From assembly GCF_027594865.1 (NCBI RefSeq), contig NZ_CP089391.1, forward strand, positions 2,634,501 to 2,698,500: a DNA stretch of 64,000 bases. The letters run 5' to 3'. The notes beneath the pieces are model-generated. The model ran no database searches, had not been told where the DNA came from, and saw nothing but the letters and a program-made list of their open reading frames with translations. The DNA is from Bradyrhizobium xenonodulans (GTDB lineage Bacteria > Pseudomonadota > Alphaproteobacteria > Rhizobiales > Xanthobacteraceae). How positions within the stretch are numbered: the first letter of the stretch is position 1; each line of letters begins with the position of its first letter. The translations under genes were made by a program, and so were the position numbers. Below are positions 25,249 to 33,446 of this stretch, one piece after another.

Positions 25249-26022
25249 ATGAGCGCATTTCAGAAGGAAACGGTTTTGTCGGTCAGGCACTGGACCGAGT
25301 CCCTGTTCAGCTTCACCGCGACGCGCGATCCCGGCTTTCGTTTCCAGAACGGCCAGTTCGCCATGATCGGCCTGGAAGTCGAGGGCAAGCCCTTGATGCG
25401 AGCCTACAGCATGGCGAGCGCCAATCACGAGGAAGCGCTCGAATTCTTCTCGATCAAGGTTCAGGACGGCCCGCTGACCTCGCGGCTCCAGAAGATCAGG
25501 GAAGGCGACATCATCCTGGTCGGCCGCAAGGCGACGGGCACGCTGATCACCGGCAACCTCATTCCGGGAAAGCGCCTGTTGCTGCTCTCGACCGGGACGG
25601 GGCTCGCGCCGTTCGCCAGCCTGATCAAGGACCCTGATGTCTACGAGAATTACGAGACCATCGTGCTCGCCCATGGCTGCCGCCAGGTCCCGGAGCTCGC
25701 CTATGGCGAGCGCCTCGTCGAAGGCCTGCGCGATCACGAATTCTTCGGACCCTTGATCCGCGACAAGCTCGTCTACTACCCGACCGTCACCCGCGAGCCG
25801 TTCCGCAACCGCGGCCGCATCACCGACCTGATCGCCTCCAACCAGCTGTTCGACGATATCGGGCAGCCCGGCCTCGATATCGAGACCGACCGCATCATGC
25901 TGTGCGGCAGCCCGGCCATGCTCGAGGAGCTTCCCGCGATGTTCTCCGCGCGCGGCTTTGTCGAGGGCAATCACAGCCAGCCCGGCCATTTCGTCGTCGA
26001 AAAGGCCTTTGTCGAGCGCTGA
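25249..26022 (+). CDS. fpr: Ferredoxin-NADP(+) reductase, bacterial type
   Basis: The 257-residue flavoprotein has the FAD-binding motif RAYSMASANHEEALEFF, the NADP-binding LLLSTGTGLAPFASLIKD, and the C-terminal extension FVVEKAFVER typical of the Azotobacter/Rhodobacter Fpr subclass. It moves electrons between NADPH and ferredoxin or flavodoxin. GAGGAGAG lies just before the ATG. It is the first plus-strand gene of the cluster, 102 bases before the AprA-like gene, so it probably supplies electrons to the 77-residue ferredoxin encoded downstream. Confidence 0.93.
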   Translation: MSAFQKETVLSVRHWTESLFSFTATRDPGFRFQNGQFAMIGLEVEGKPLMRAYSMASANHEEALEFFSIKVQDGPLTSRLQKIREGDIILVGRKATGTLITGNLIPGKRLLLLSTGTGLAPFASLIKDPDVYENYETIVLAHGCRQVPELAYGERLVEGLRDHEFFGPLIRDKLVYYPTVTREPFRNRGRITDLIASNQLFDDIGQPGLDIETDRIMLCGSPAMLEELPAMFSARGFVEGNHSQPGHFVVEKAFVER

Positions 26023-26044
26023 GGCGCAAATCGCATCCCGGCGA

Positions 26045-26055
26045 CAACTAATTGC
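26045..26055 (+). promoter_or_regulatory. Cluster motif, site 4 (upstream of the AprA-like gene)
   Basis: CAACTAATTGC lies 69 bases before the ATG at 26125 and continues TATCACCGG. It shows that the AprA-like operon has its own promoter, separate from fpr but under the same signal. Confidence 0.6.
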
Positions 26056-26124
26056 TATCACCGGAAAGCCCCCTGAACAAATCTGATGCAAAGGCGCCGG
26101 CACCCGGCGAACCAGGAGCAAGCG

Positions 26125-27867
26125 ATGGCACTAGATCAGATCGTCGACGGACTTTCGGAAGTTTCCTGCGACGTGCTCGTCATCGGCGGCGGCACGGCCG
26201 GCCCGATGGCGGCGCTGAAGGCGAAGCTGAAGAACCCGAAGGCCAACGTCGTCCTGCTCGAAAAGGCCAACGTCAAGCGCTCCGGCGCGATCTCAATGGG
26301 CATGGACGGGCTCAACAACGCGGTCATCCCCGGTTACGCCACGCCGGAGCAGTACACCAAGGAAATCACCATCGCCAATGACGGCATCGTCGACCAGAAG
26401 GCGGTCTATAAATACGCGCAGAACTGCTACTCGATCATCGAGGAGCTCGACAGTTTCGGCATCCGTTTCCTGAAGAACGAGAACGGCGACTACGCGGTTA
26501 AGAAGGTGCACCACATCGGCACCTACGTTCTGCCGATGCCGAACGGCGAGACCGTGAAGAAGGCGCTCTATCGCCAGCTCCGCCGCGCCCGCATCCTGAT
26601 CTCCAACCGCTACATGGCGACGCGGCTGCTCAAATCGTCTGACGGCCGCATCGCCGGCGCGATCTCCGTCAACACCCGCACCGCCGAGATCCTGGTGATC
26701 AAGGCCAAGGCCGTGATCCTCTGCATGGGCGCCGCCGGCCGGCTCGGCCTGCCGACCTCCGGCTACATGTTCGGTACCTACGAGAACGCCGCCAATTCCG
26801 GCGACGGCTATTCTATGGCCTATCACGCGGGGGCCGCGCTCGCGAACCTCGAATGCTACCAGATCAACCCGTTGATCAAGGACTATAACGGCCCGGCCTG
26901 CGCCTATGTCGCCGGTCCCTTCGGCGCTTTCACCGCCAACAACGAGGGCTCGCGCTTCATCGAGTGCGACTACTGGTCCGGCCAGATGATGCTGGAATTC
27001 TACAACGAGCTCCTGTCCGGCAAGGGCCCGGTGTTCCTCCAGCTCAAGCATCTTCACCCGGATACGATCTCGGAAATCGAATCCACGCTGCACAAGGTCG
27101 AGCGTCCGACGCGCGGCTTGTTCCAGCAGGGACGGGGCGTCGACTATCGCAGCGAGTCGATCGAGATGCACATCTCCGAGATCGGCTTCTGCTCCGGCCA
27201 CAGTGCCTCGGGCGTGTTCGTCGACGACAATGCCCGCACCACCGTGCCCGGCCTCTACGCTGCCGGCGACATGGCGAGCGTGCCGCACAACTACATGCTG
27301 GGCGCCTTCACCAACGGTTCGGTCGCAGGCATCGACGCGATGGAATTCGCCGACGGCCATGATTTTGCGGAGTTCGATGCCGCCGACGTCGCCAGGGAGC
27401 GCGACCGCGTGATGGCGCCGACGAAACGCGAGGACGGCATTCCGCCGAACCAGATCGAGTACAAGACCCGTCGCCTCGTCAACGACTATCTCCAGCCGCC
27501 GAAGGTCACGCGCAAATACGAACTCGGCATGCGGCGCCTTGCCGAGGCGCGCGAGGACATGCAGGAGCACATGATCGCGCGCAACGCGCACGAATTGCTC
27601 CGTGCCCTCGAAGTGCAGTCGATCATGGACTGCGCCGACATGGCGGTGCATGCCTCGCTCTACCGCGAGGAAAGCCGCTGGGGCCTCTATCACTGGCGCA
27701 CGGATTTCCCGGAGAAGGACAACGAGAACTGGTTCTGCCACACGCTGCTGAGCAAGCAGGACGGCAAGATGACCAGCGAGAAGCGTGCGGTCGAACCCTA
27801 CGTCGTGCCGATCGCCGACGACGAGAAGGACCTCTACGACAAGCAGCGCATTCGCGCCACCGCCTGA
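26125..27867 (+). CDS. APS-reductase alpha-like / fumarate reductase family flavoprotein
   Basis: The 580-residue flavoprotein has an FAD-binding motif at 17-30 (DVLVIGGGTAGPMA) and KRSGAISMGMDGLNN (51-65), which resembles AprA's RSGAVAQGL segment more than SdhA/FrdA. The second FAD region is ASGVFVDDNARTTVPGLYAA followed by GDMASVPHNYMLGAF. The helical C-terminal domain (LRALEVQSIMDCADMAVHAS) is present. A short AprB-like ferredoxin is encoded next, so together they resemble a reduced AprAB complex. True dissimilatory APS reduction is unlikely because no sat, dsr or qmo genes are present. Start chosen at the ATG with AGGAG upstream. Substrate unknown. Confidence 0.82.
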   Translation: MALDQIVDGLSEVSCDVLVIGGGTAGPMAALKAKLKNPKANVVLLEKANVKRSGAISMGMDGLNNAVIPGYATPEQYTKEITIANDGIVDQKAVYKYAQNCYSIIEELDSFGIRFLKNENGDYAVKKVHHIGTYVLPMPNGETVKKALYRQLRRARILISNRYMATRLLKSSDGRIAGAISVNTRTAEILVIKAKAVILCMGAAGRLGLPTSGYMFGTYENAANSGDGYSMAYHAGAALANLECYQINPLIKDYNGPACAYVAGPFGAFTANNEGSRFIECDYWSGQMMLEFYNELLSGKGPVFLQLKHLHPDTISEIESTLHKVERPTRGLFQQGRGVDYRSESIEMHISEIGFCSGHSASGVFVDDNARTTVPGLYAAGDMASVPHNYMLGAFTNGSVAGIDAMEFADGHDFAEFDAADVARERDRVMAPTKREDGIPPNQIEYKTRRLVNDYLQPPKVTRKYELGMRRLAEAREDMQEHMIARNAHELLRALEVQSIMDCADMAVHASLYREESRWGLYHWRTDFPEKDNENWFCHTLLSKQDGKMTSEKRAVEPYVVPIADDEKDLYDKQRIRATA

Positions 27868-27901
27868 TCCGCCGCCAATAGCAAGCAACAGGAGACATCA
27901 C

Positions 27902-28135
27902 ATGCCTCTCGCCTCCTACCAGACATCGGTTCCGGTGGTCGTCGACGACGCCAAATGCATCGCCGACAAGGGCTGTACCGTGTGCGTCGACGTCTGCCCG
28001 CTCGACGTCTTGCGCATCAGCGACATGACCGGCAAGGCCTACATGGCCTACGACGAGTGCTGGTACTGCATGCCTTGCGAGGCCGATTGTCCGACAGGCG
28101 CCGTCACCGTCAACATTCCCTATCTGTTGAGGTGA
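27902..28135 (+). CDS. AprB-like 2x[4Fe-4S] ferredoxin
   Basis: The 77-residue protein has two cluster motifs: CIADKGCTVCVDVCP (C-x6-C-x2-C-x3-CP) and CWYCMPCEADCP (C-x2-C-x2-C-x3-CP). The second motif and its aromatic residue match AprB's CWECYSC form, but the C-terminal tail of about 70 residues that anchors AprB on AprA is missing. It should pass electrons between Fpr or another donor and the flavoprotein encoded 34 bases upstream. The HEAT-repeat gene begins two bases after its stop. Confidence 0.88.
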   Translation: MPLASYQTSVPVVVDDAKCIADKGCTVCVDVCPLDVLRISDMTGKAYMAYDECWYCMPCEADCPTGAVTVNIPYLLR

Positions 28136-28137
28136 TC

Positions 28138-29115
28138 ATGTCGAGCCCATTCGAATCCTACGACGACCTCGAAGATGCTGACGAGCGGCTTCAGGCCGCC
28201 GATCCCGCCGAACGCCGCGTTGCCATCATCGCGCTCGGCCATTCCGGCGATCCGGCCGCGGTCGCACATCTCGCCAACATGGTCGCCGATCCCGACGCCG
28301 GCGTGCGCCAGCAGGTCGCGATGGCGCTCGGTGAGTTCGACGGACCGGAGGCGGCGAGCGCGCTGGTCAAGCTGCTGGTCGATCCCGAGAGAATCGTGGC
28401 GTCGGCCGCGGCTGACAGCATGGCCGAGTTCAAGGATCCCGCCTGCGCGGAGATCATCCTGCCGCTGGTCAAGCATGCCCACGCCTTCGTCCGCATGGGT
28501 GCGCTACGCGCGCTGAAGGAATTGCGCTGCAAGGACACGCTGAAGCCGGCGCTGGAGGCGCTCCAGGATGCAGATGCCGCCGTGCGCGTGCAGGCGATCG
28601 GCGTCATCGGCTTCCTCAAGCTCGAGGAGTCGATCCCGGCATTGACCGCGCTGATCAACGATCCCGACGCTCATGTCCGCCGTGCCGCCGTCAGCGCGCT
28701 GGCGTTTTCGCAGATGAAGCCCGCGGCGGAGACGATCACGCGCGCGCTTAAAGATAGCGACTGGATGGTGCGTGAGATGGCGGCGGAAACGCTGGGCCTC
28801 AACGTCAACGGCGCGATCGCGGCTGATCAGCTCGTTGCTTGCCTCGGAGACGAATTCTGGCAGGTGCGGTTGAAGGCGATCCGCAGCCTCGGCCGGATGA
28901 AGATCGAGCGCGCGGTCCGCCCGATCGGCCATTGCATCAATCACGACCAGGCCAATTTGCGGAAGGAAGCGGCCGCCGCGCTTGGCGAGATCGCCCATCC
29001 CGACGGCGAGGCGTTCCTGGCCGTCATTGCGGATGACGCCGATCCCGACGTCCGCAAGAACGCGCGCTGGGCGCTGCAGCAGATCGCGGCCCGCAAGGCG
29101 CGCGCAGGCGCATAA
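28138..29115 (+). CDS. HEAT-repeat protein of the AprA-like operon
   Basis: The 325-residue protein is built of about nine to ten 30-residue alpha-helical HEAT/PBS-lyase-type repeats, for example DPDAGVRQQVAMALGEFDGP, DADAAVRVQAIGVIGFLKLE and DPDVRKNARWALQQI. No signal peptide or catalytic motif is visible. A GAGGTGAT site precedes the ATG, two bases after the ferredoxin stop, so the gene is coupled to the flavoprotein-ferredoxin pair. It is probably a scaffold or assembly factor that binds the redox proteins. A role as a bilin-lyase-like enzyme is unlikely. Confidence 0.85.
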   Translation: MSSPFESYDDLEDADERLQAADPAERRVAIIALGHSGDPAAVAHLANMVADPDAGVRQQVAMALGEFDGPEAASALVKLLVDPERIVASAAADSMAEFKDPACAEIILPLVKHAHAFVRMGALRALKELRCKDTLKPALEALQDADAAVRVQAIGVIGFLKLEESIPALTALINDPDAHVRRAAVSALAFSQMKPAAETITRALKDSDWMVREMAAETLGLNVNGAIAADQLVACLGDEFWQVRLKAIRSLGRMKIERAVRPIGHCINHDQANLRKEAAAALGEIAHPDGEAFLAVIADDADPDVRKNARWALQQIAARKARAGA

Positions 29116-29252
29116 GGGACGCGGACAGGGGGATAGCGGCTCTTCGGCGGCGGTCTGGACTTCCCCCGCCAGACGTTTATTGGTCTTCGCTAATGGGATC
29201 GGCCCGCCGTTCGAACGCGGCCGATCCTTAAAAAACAGCGAGGACGCCGGCC

Positions 29253-30425
29253 ATGACGACACTGTCTGTTAAAGACCTTCTCCCCGAGGATGGAACGAAG
29301 GGAACGCTGGTCGGCCGTGTCTGGCTGCCGCAGGTGAACGGCCCGGCTGTGCTCGCCGTGCGTGCCGACGGCGTCTTCGACGTCACTGCAAAGTTTCCGA
29401 CCGTCAGCGCGCTTTGCGAAGAGGACAATCCCGCCAAGGCGCTCGCAGCGGTCAAGGGCGAGCGCATTGGCGATCTCGAGGCCATCGTCGCTAACACCGC
29501 GCCGGATCGGCGCGATCCGAACAAGCCGTGGCTGCTCGCGCCGGTCGATCTCCAGACCTTGAAAGCCGCCGGCGTCACCTTCGCCATCTCGATGCTGGAG
29601 CGCGTGATCGAGGAGCGGGCCAAGGGCAATCCGGCCTCGGCCGAAGCGATCCGGAAAGAGGTGACGCGGCTGATCGGCGACGATCTGTCAAAGCTCAAGC
29701 CGGGCTCGGACCAGGCGATGCACCTGAAGCAGGTGCTGATCGATCAGAACGCCTGGAGCCAGTATCTCGAGGTCGGCATCGGTCCCGACGCCGAGGTCTT
29801 CACCAAGGCGCCGACCTTGTCCTCGGTCGGCACCGGCATGGATGCCGGGCTGCATCCGAAATCGACCTGGAACAATCCCGAGCCGGAGCTGGTACTGTTC
29901 GTGTCGAGCCGCGGCAAGATCGTCGGCGGCGCGCTCGGCAACGACGTGAATTTGCGCGACTTCGAGGGACGTTCGGCGCTGCTGCTGTCGAAGGCCAAGG
30001 ACAACAACGCTTCCTGCGCGATCGGGCCGCTGCTGCGGTTGTTTGACGACACCTTCTCGCTCGACGATGCGCGAAAACTCGACATCAGCCTGAACGTGAA
30101 AGGCCCGGACGGCTTCGTCCTCGACGGCCATTCTTCGATCAGCATGATCAGCCGCGATCCCACCGACCTCGTCGCGCAGACGATCGGCAAGGTGCATCAA
30201 TATCCCGATGGCTTCGTGCTGTTCCTCGGCACCATGTTCGCGCCGGTCAAGGATCGCGACGCGCCGGGGCAGGGGTTCACCCACAAGCGTGACGACATCG
30301 TCACGATCTCAGCGCCCCAGCTCGGCAAGCTCGTCAACCGCATGCGCACCAGCGACGAATGCGAGCCGTGGACATTTGGCATCGGCGCGCTGATGAAGAA
30401 TCTGGCGCAGCGGAAGCTGGTCTAG
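29253..30425 (+). CDS. Fumarylacetoacetate hydrolase-fold protein, probable 2-keto-3-deoxy-arabinonate dehydratase type
   Basis: The 390-residue protein has an FAH catalytic domain in its C-terminal half. The metal-binding motif lies in NNPEPELVLFVSSRGKIVGG, followed by GNDVNLRDFEGRSALLLSKA and FLGTMFAPVKDRDAPGQGFT. The N-terminal 130 residues form the extra domain found in sugar-acid dehydratases of this fold. In other proteobacteria, FAH-fold enzymes of sugar clusters (GguC/AraD1, KdaD) dehydrate 2-keto-3-deoxy sugar acids. The downstream aldose dehydrogenase, lactonase and sugar transporters fit that role. Direct assignment to arabonate rather than galactonate or xylonate is not possible. 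Confidence 0.78.
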   Translation: MTTLSVKDLLPEDGTKGTLVGRVWLPQVNGPAVLAVRADGVFDVTAKFPTVSALCEEDNPAKALAAVKGERIGDLEAIVANTAPDRRDPNKPWLLAPVDLQTLKAAGVTFAISMLERVIEERAKGNPASAEAIRKEVTRLIGDDLSKLKPGSDQAMHLKQVLIDQNAWSQYLEVGIGPDAEVFTKAPTLSSVGTGMDAGLHPKSTWNNPEPELVLFVSSRGKIVGGALGNDVNLRDFEGRSALLLSKAKDNNASCAIGPLLRLFDDTFSLDDARKLDISLNVKGPDGFVLDGHSSISMISRDPTDLVAQTIGKVHQYPDGFVLFLGTMFAPVKDRDAPGQGFTHKRDDIVTISAPQLGKLVNRMRTSDECEPWTFGIGALMKNLAQRKLV

Positions 30426-30485
30426 TTTTACTTCACTTCTCGACGCTTGCGGCAGGGCGATCGCAGAAGCGCGTTGTATGAGGTC

Positions 30486-30569
30486 GTCATGCCCGGGCTT
30501 GTCCCGGGCATCCACGTTCTTTGTGCCACACCGAGAATCGTGGATGGCCGGGACAGGCCCGGCCATGAC
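30486..30569. repeat. Dispersed palindromic repeat (GTCATGCCCGGG type)
   Basis: GTCATGCCCGGGCTTGTCCC and its loose complement GGGACAGGCCCGGCCATGAC bound the element, with CATCCACG and CGTGGATG as inner arms. This is a familiar short repeat of Bradyrhizobium-type genomes. It could fold into a long hairpin and end transcription from the FAH gene. Confidence 0.8.
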
Positions 30570-30689
30570 GCTGTGGCCGGCGGCCGACCCGCATCAATTC
30601 CTTCATCTCCGCGTTGCATGGGGGGAACAAAATCGCGCTTGGCGTGTCATCTGGCTGCTCAGGTGCGCCCAGCCGCGTCTTCTCCCAAA

Positions 30690-30708
30690 TAGTCAAATAA
30701 TATGACTA
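30690..30708. promoter_or_regulatory. Candidate operator for the sugar operon
   Basis: TAGTCA and TGACTA form perfect 6-bp arms around AATAATA. The AT-rich site lies about 110 bases before the binding-protein ATG. The FadR-type regulator encoded inside this operon is the likely binder. Confidence 0.45.
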
Positions 30709-30817
30709 GTCGAAACCCAACTTCCGTGAAATAGTCCCTCCCGCCGCCTCAAAGGGCGGCCTGCGGGTGCCATGCTACCAACGGCGCCTTGGATAAACAC
30801 CTTGGGAGACACGCCTG

Positions 30818-31783
30818 ATGACCCTCAAAGCCCTCTTTGCGGCCAGCGCCACCACGGCATTGCTGCTCGCGCTTCCGGCGAATGCCGCCGAGCTCACGAT
30901 CGGCTTCTCGCAGATCGGATCGGAATCCGGCTGGCGCGCGGCCGAGACCTCGGTCTCCAAGCAGGAAGCCACCAAGCGCAAGGTCAATCTCAAGATCGCC
31001 GACGCCCAGCAGAAGCAGGAGAACCAGATCAAGGCGATCCGCTCCTTCATCGCGCAGAACGTCGATGCGATCTTCCTTGCGCCGGTCGTTTCGACCGGCT
31101 GGGATTCGGTGCTGAAGGAAGCCAAGGAGGCCAAGATCCCGGTCGTGCTGCTCGACCGCGACATCGATCCCTCCGGCAAGGAACTCTATCTCACCGCCGT
31201 GACGTCCGACAGCGTGCACGAAGGCGCGGTCGCCGGCGACTGGCTGGCCAAGACCGTCGGCGACAAGGCCTGCAACATCGTCGAATTGCAGGGCACGGTC
31301 GGCGCGAGCGTCGCCGCCAACCGCAAGAAGGGTTTTGATACCGCGATTGCCAAGCACGCCAACCTGAAGGTGGTGCGCAGCCAGACCGGCGACTTCACCC
31401 GCGCCAAGGGCAAGGAAGTGATGGAGAGCTTCATCAAGGCAGAAGGCGGCGGAAAGTCGATCTGCGCTGTCTACGCCCACAACGACGACATGATGGTCGG
31501 CGCGATCCAGGCGATGAAGGAAGCCGGCCTCAAGCCGGGCAAGGACATCCTCACGGTCTCGATCGACGCGGTCCCCGACATCTTCAAGGCGATGGTTGCC
31601 GGCGAGGCCAATGCGACGGTCGAGCTCACGCCGAACATGGCGGGCCCGGCTTTCGATGTCGTCGCGGCGTTCAAGGAGAAGGGCACCGTTCCGCCGAAAT
31701 GGATCCAGACTGAATCCAGGCTGCTCACCGCCGCCGACAATCCGCAGAAGGAATACGACAGCAAGAAGGGTCTCGGTTACTGA
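30818..31783 (+). CDS. Sugar ABC transporter substrate-binding protein (YtfQ-like)
   Basis: The 321-residue protein has a cleavable signal peptide (ALFAASATTALLLALPANAA) and the YtfQ hallmark ELTIGFSQIGSESGWRAAE. A type I periplasmic sugar-binding fold follows, with VVLLDRDIDP and YAHNDDMMVGAIQAM. E. coli YtfQ binds galactofuranose; alphaproteobacterial relatives take galactose or arabinose. It heads the transporter and oxidation operon, and a strong hairpin follows its stop. Confidence 0.88.
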   Translation: MTLKALFAASATTALLLALPANAAELTIGFSQIGSESGWRAAETSVSKQEATKRKVNLKIADAQQKQENQIKAIRSFIAQNVDAIFLAPVVSTGWDSVLKEAKEAKIPVVLLDRDIDPSGKELYLTAVTSDSVHEGAVAGDWLAKTVGDKACNIVELQGTVGASVAANRKKGFDTAIAKHANLKVVRSQTGDFTRAKGKEVMESFIKAEGGGKSICAVYAHNDDMMVGAIQAMKEAGLKPGKDILTVSIDAVPDIFKAMVAGEANATVELTPNMAGPAFDVVAAFKEKGTVPPKWIQTESRLLTAADNPQKEYDSKKGLGY

Positions 31784-31795
31784 GGCGGGATGCCA

Positions 31796-31820
31796 GCCGG
31801 GCTGCGTCTTGCAGCCCGGC
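31796..31820 (+). terminator. Intercistronic hairpin after the YtfQ-like gene
   Basis: GCCGGGCTGC and GCAGCCCGGC form a perfect 10-bp stem with a GTCTT loop, 12 bases after the stop. No T-run follows, so it probably protects the upstream message or slows, rather than stops, transcription. Confidence 0.6.
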
Positions 31821-31901
31821 GATCCCCCTTCGAAACCGCTGCACGAACGACTAGGGTGGGTGTCCGCATCACGAGCGGGCGCCGGTGGGAGTGACGTCGC
31901 C

Positions 31902-33446
31902 ATGGAGAACAGCCTTGATCCTGCTCCGCCGCTATTGGAGGTGCGCGGGATCAGCAAGAGCTTCGGTGCCGTGCGCGCGCTGCAGGAGGTCGACTTCACG
32001 CTTCGTGCCGGGGAGATCCATGCGCTGCTAGGTGAGAACGGCGCCGGCAAATCCACGCTGATCAAGGCGATCACCGGCGTGTTCCCGCGCGATGCCGGCA
32101 TCGTCCGCCTCGGTGGCGAAGAGGTGGCGCCGCGTTCGGCCAAGGCCGCACTTCAGGCCGGCATCGCCACCGTCTATCAGGAGGTCAATCTGCTGCCGAA
32201 CCTCTCGGTGGCGCAGAACCTGTTCCTCGACCGGCAGCCGATGCGTTTCGGCATCGTGCGCGAAGGCGAGATGCGCCGCTGCGCCAAGGCGCTGCTTGCC
32301 GACTTCGGCCTCGACATCGACGTCGCCGCGCCACTCGGCAGCTATTCGGTCGCCGTGCAGCATGTCACCGCGATCGCGCGCGCCGTCGATCTCTCCGCGC
32401 GCGTGTTGATCCTGGACGAGCCGACCGCGAGCCTCGACCGCCATGAGGTCGAGATCCTGTTCGGAATCATGCGCCAGCTCGCAAAGCGCGGCATCGGCAT
32501 CGTCTTCGTCAGCCACTTCCTCGACCAGGTCTACGAGATCTCCGACCGCATCACGGTGTTACGCAACGGACGCCTGGTCGGCGAGCGCGAGATCGCCTCG
32601 CTGCCGCGGCTCGAGCTGATCCGGATGATGCTCGGCCGCGAGTTGGCCGAGACCACCAGCGCGCGGGCGTCGGCGAGCGAGCATGAAGTGCGCGAGGTCT
32701 GCGCGAGCTTCGAAAACTACGGCAAGGCCGGCTATGTCGCGCCGTTCAATCTCGAGCTGCGCCATGGCGAGGTCGTCGGTCTCGCCGGCCTGCTCGGCTC
32801 GGGCAGGACTGAAACGGCGCGGCTGGTGTTCGGCGCCGAGCGCGCCGATGGCGGGCAAGCGAAGGTGGAGGGCGCGCCCGTGCGGCTCCAGTCGCCACGC
32901 GACGGCGTGCGCCACGGTTTTGGCTATTGCCCGGAGGAGCGCAAAACCGACGGCATCGTCGCCGAGCTCACCGTGCGCGAGAACATCGTGCTTGCACTCC
33001 AGGCCAAGCGCGGCCTCCACAAGCCGTTGTCACGCCGTGAGCAGGACGAGATCGCGCGTCGTTACGTCAAGATGCTCGACATCCGCCCGCCGGATCCGGA
33101 GCGTCCCGTCGGCCTGCTGTCCGGCGGCAATCAGCAAAAGGTGCTGCTGGCGCGCTGGCTGGCGACATCGCCGCGACTTCTGGTGCTCGACGAGCCGACC
33201 CGCGGCATCGATGTCGGTGCGCATGCCGAGATCATCCGGCTGATCCGCGAGCTCTGCGATGACGGGCTTGCGCTGCTCGTAATCTCCTCCGAGCTGGATG
33301 AGATCGTGACCTATTCGGACCGCGTGGTGGTGCTGCGCGACCGTGCCCATGTCGAGGAGCTCGCGGGCGAGGCGGTCGACGTCGGCAGCATTCTCGCGGC
33401 CATCGCCGCCGACGGGGCCAGTGTTGCGCATGAGGGCCGGGCATGA
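31902..33446 (+). CDS. Sugar ABC transporter ATP-binding protein, double domain (YtfR-like)
   Basis: The 514-residue protein has two ABC domains. The first has Walker A GENGAGKSTLIKAI, Walker B VLILDEPTASLDR and a degenerate signature (GSYSVAVQHVTAIARAV). The second has a degenerate Walker A (GLLGSGRTETARLVFG) and an intact signature LSGGNQQKVLLARWL. This split is normal for monosaccharide importers. It overlaps the next permease by four bases. Confidence 0.92.
   Translation: MENSLDPAPPLLEVRGISKSFGAVRALQEVDFTLRAGEIHALLGENGAGKSTLIKAITGVFPRDAGIVRLGGEEVAPRSAKAALQAGIATVYQEVNLLPNLSVAQNLFLDRQPMRFGIVREGEMRRCAKALLADFGLDIDVAAPLGSYSVAVQHVTAIARAVDLSARVLILDEPTASLDRHEVEILFGIMRQLAKRGIGIVFVSHFLDQVYEISDRITVLRNGRLVGEREIASLPRLELIRMMLGRELAETTSARASASEHEVREVCASFENYGKAGYVAPFNLELRHGEVVGLAGLLGSGRTETARLVFGAERADGGQAKVEGAPVRLQSPRDGVRHGFGYCPEERKTDGIVAELTVRENIVLALQAKRGLHKPLSRREQDEIARRYVKMLDIRPPDPERPVGLLSGGNQQKVLLARWLATSPRLLVLDEPTRGIDVGAHAEIIRLIRELCDDGLALLVISSELDEIVTYSDRVVVLRDRAHVEELAGEAVDVGSILAAIAADGASVAHEGRA

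Larger units (their letters stand above)
30426..30817. other. 392-base intergenic region with repeat and operator
   Basis: This region between the FAH gene and the YtfQ-like gene has no convincing gene. It holds a dispersed palindromic repeat (30486-30569) and an AT-rich inverted repeat (30690-30708). The rest shows nothing I can name. Confidence 0.6.

Noticed and set aside
26125..27867. Flavoprotein as ordinary succinate dehydrogenase or fumarate reductase subunit A
   Set aside because: The KRSGAISMGMDG segment and the adjacent AprB-like ferredoxin fit the APS reductase branch better, and no sdhBCD or frdBCD genes are nearby.
26125..28135. True dissimilatory APS reductase (aprBA)
   Set aside because: The ferredoxin lacks the AprB tail, and sat, dsr, sox and qmo genes are absent, so I call it only AprA-like.
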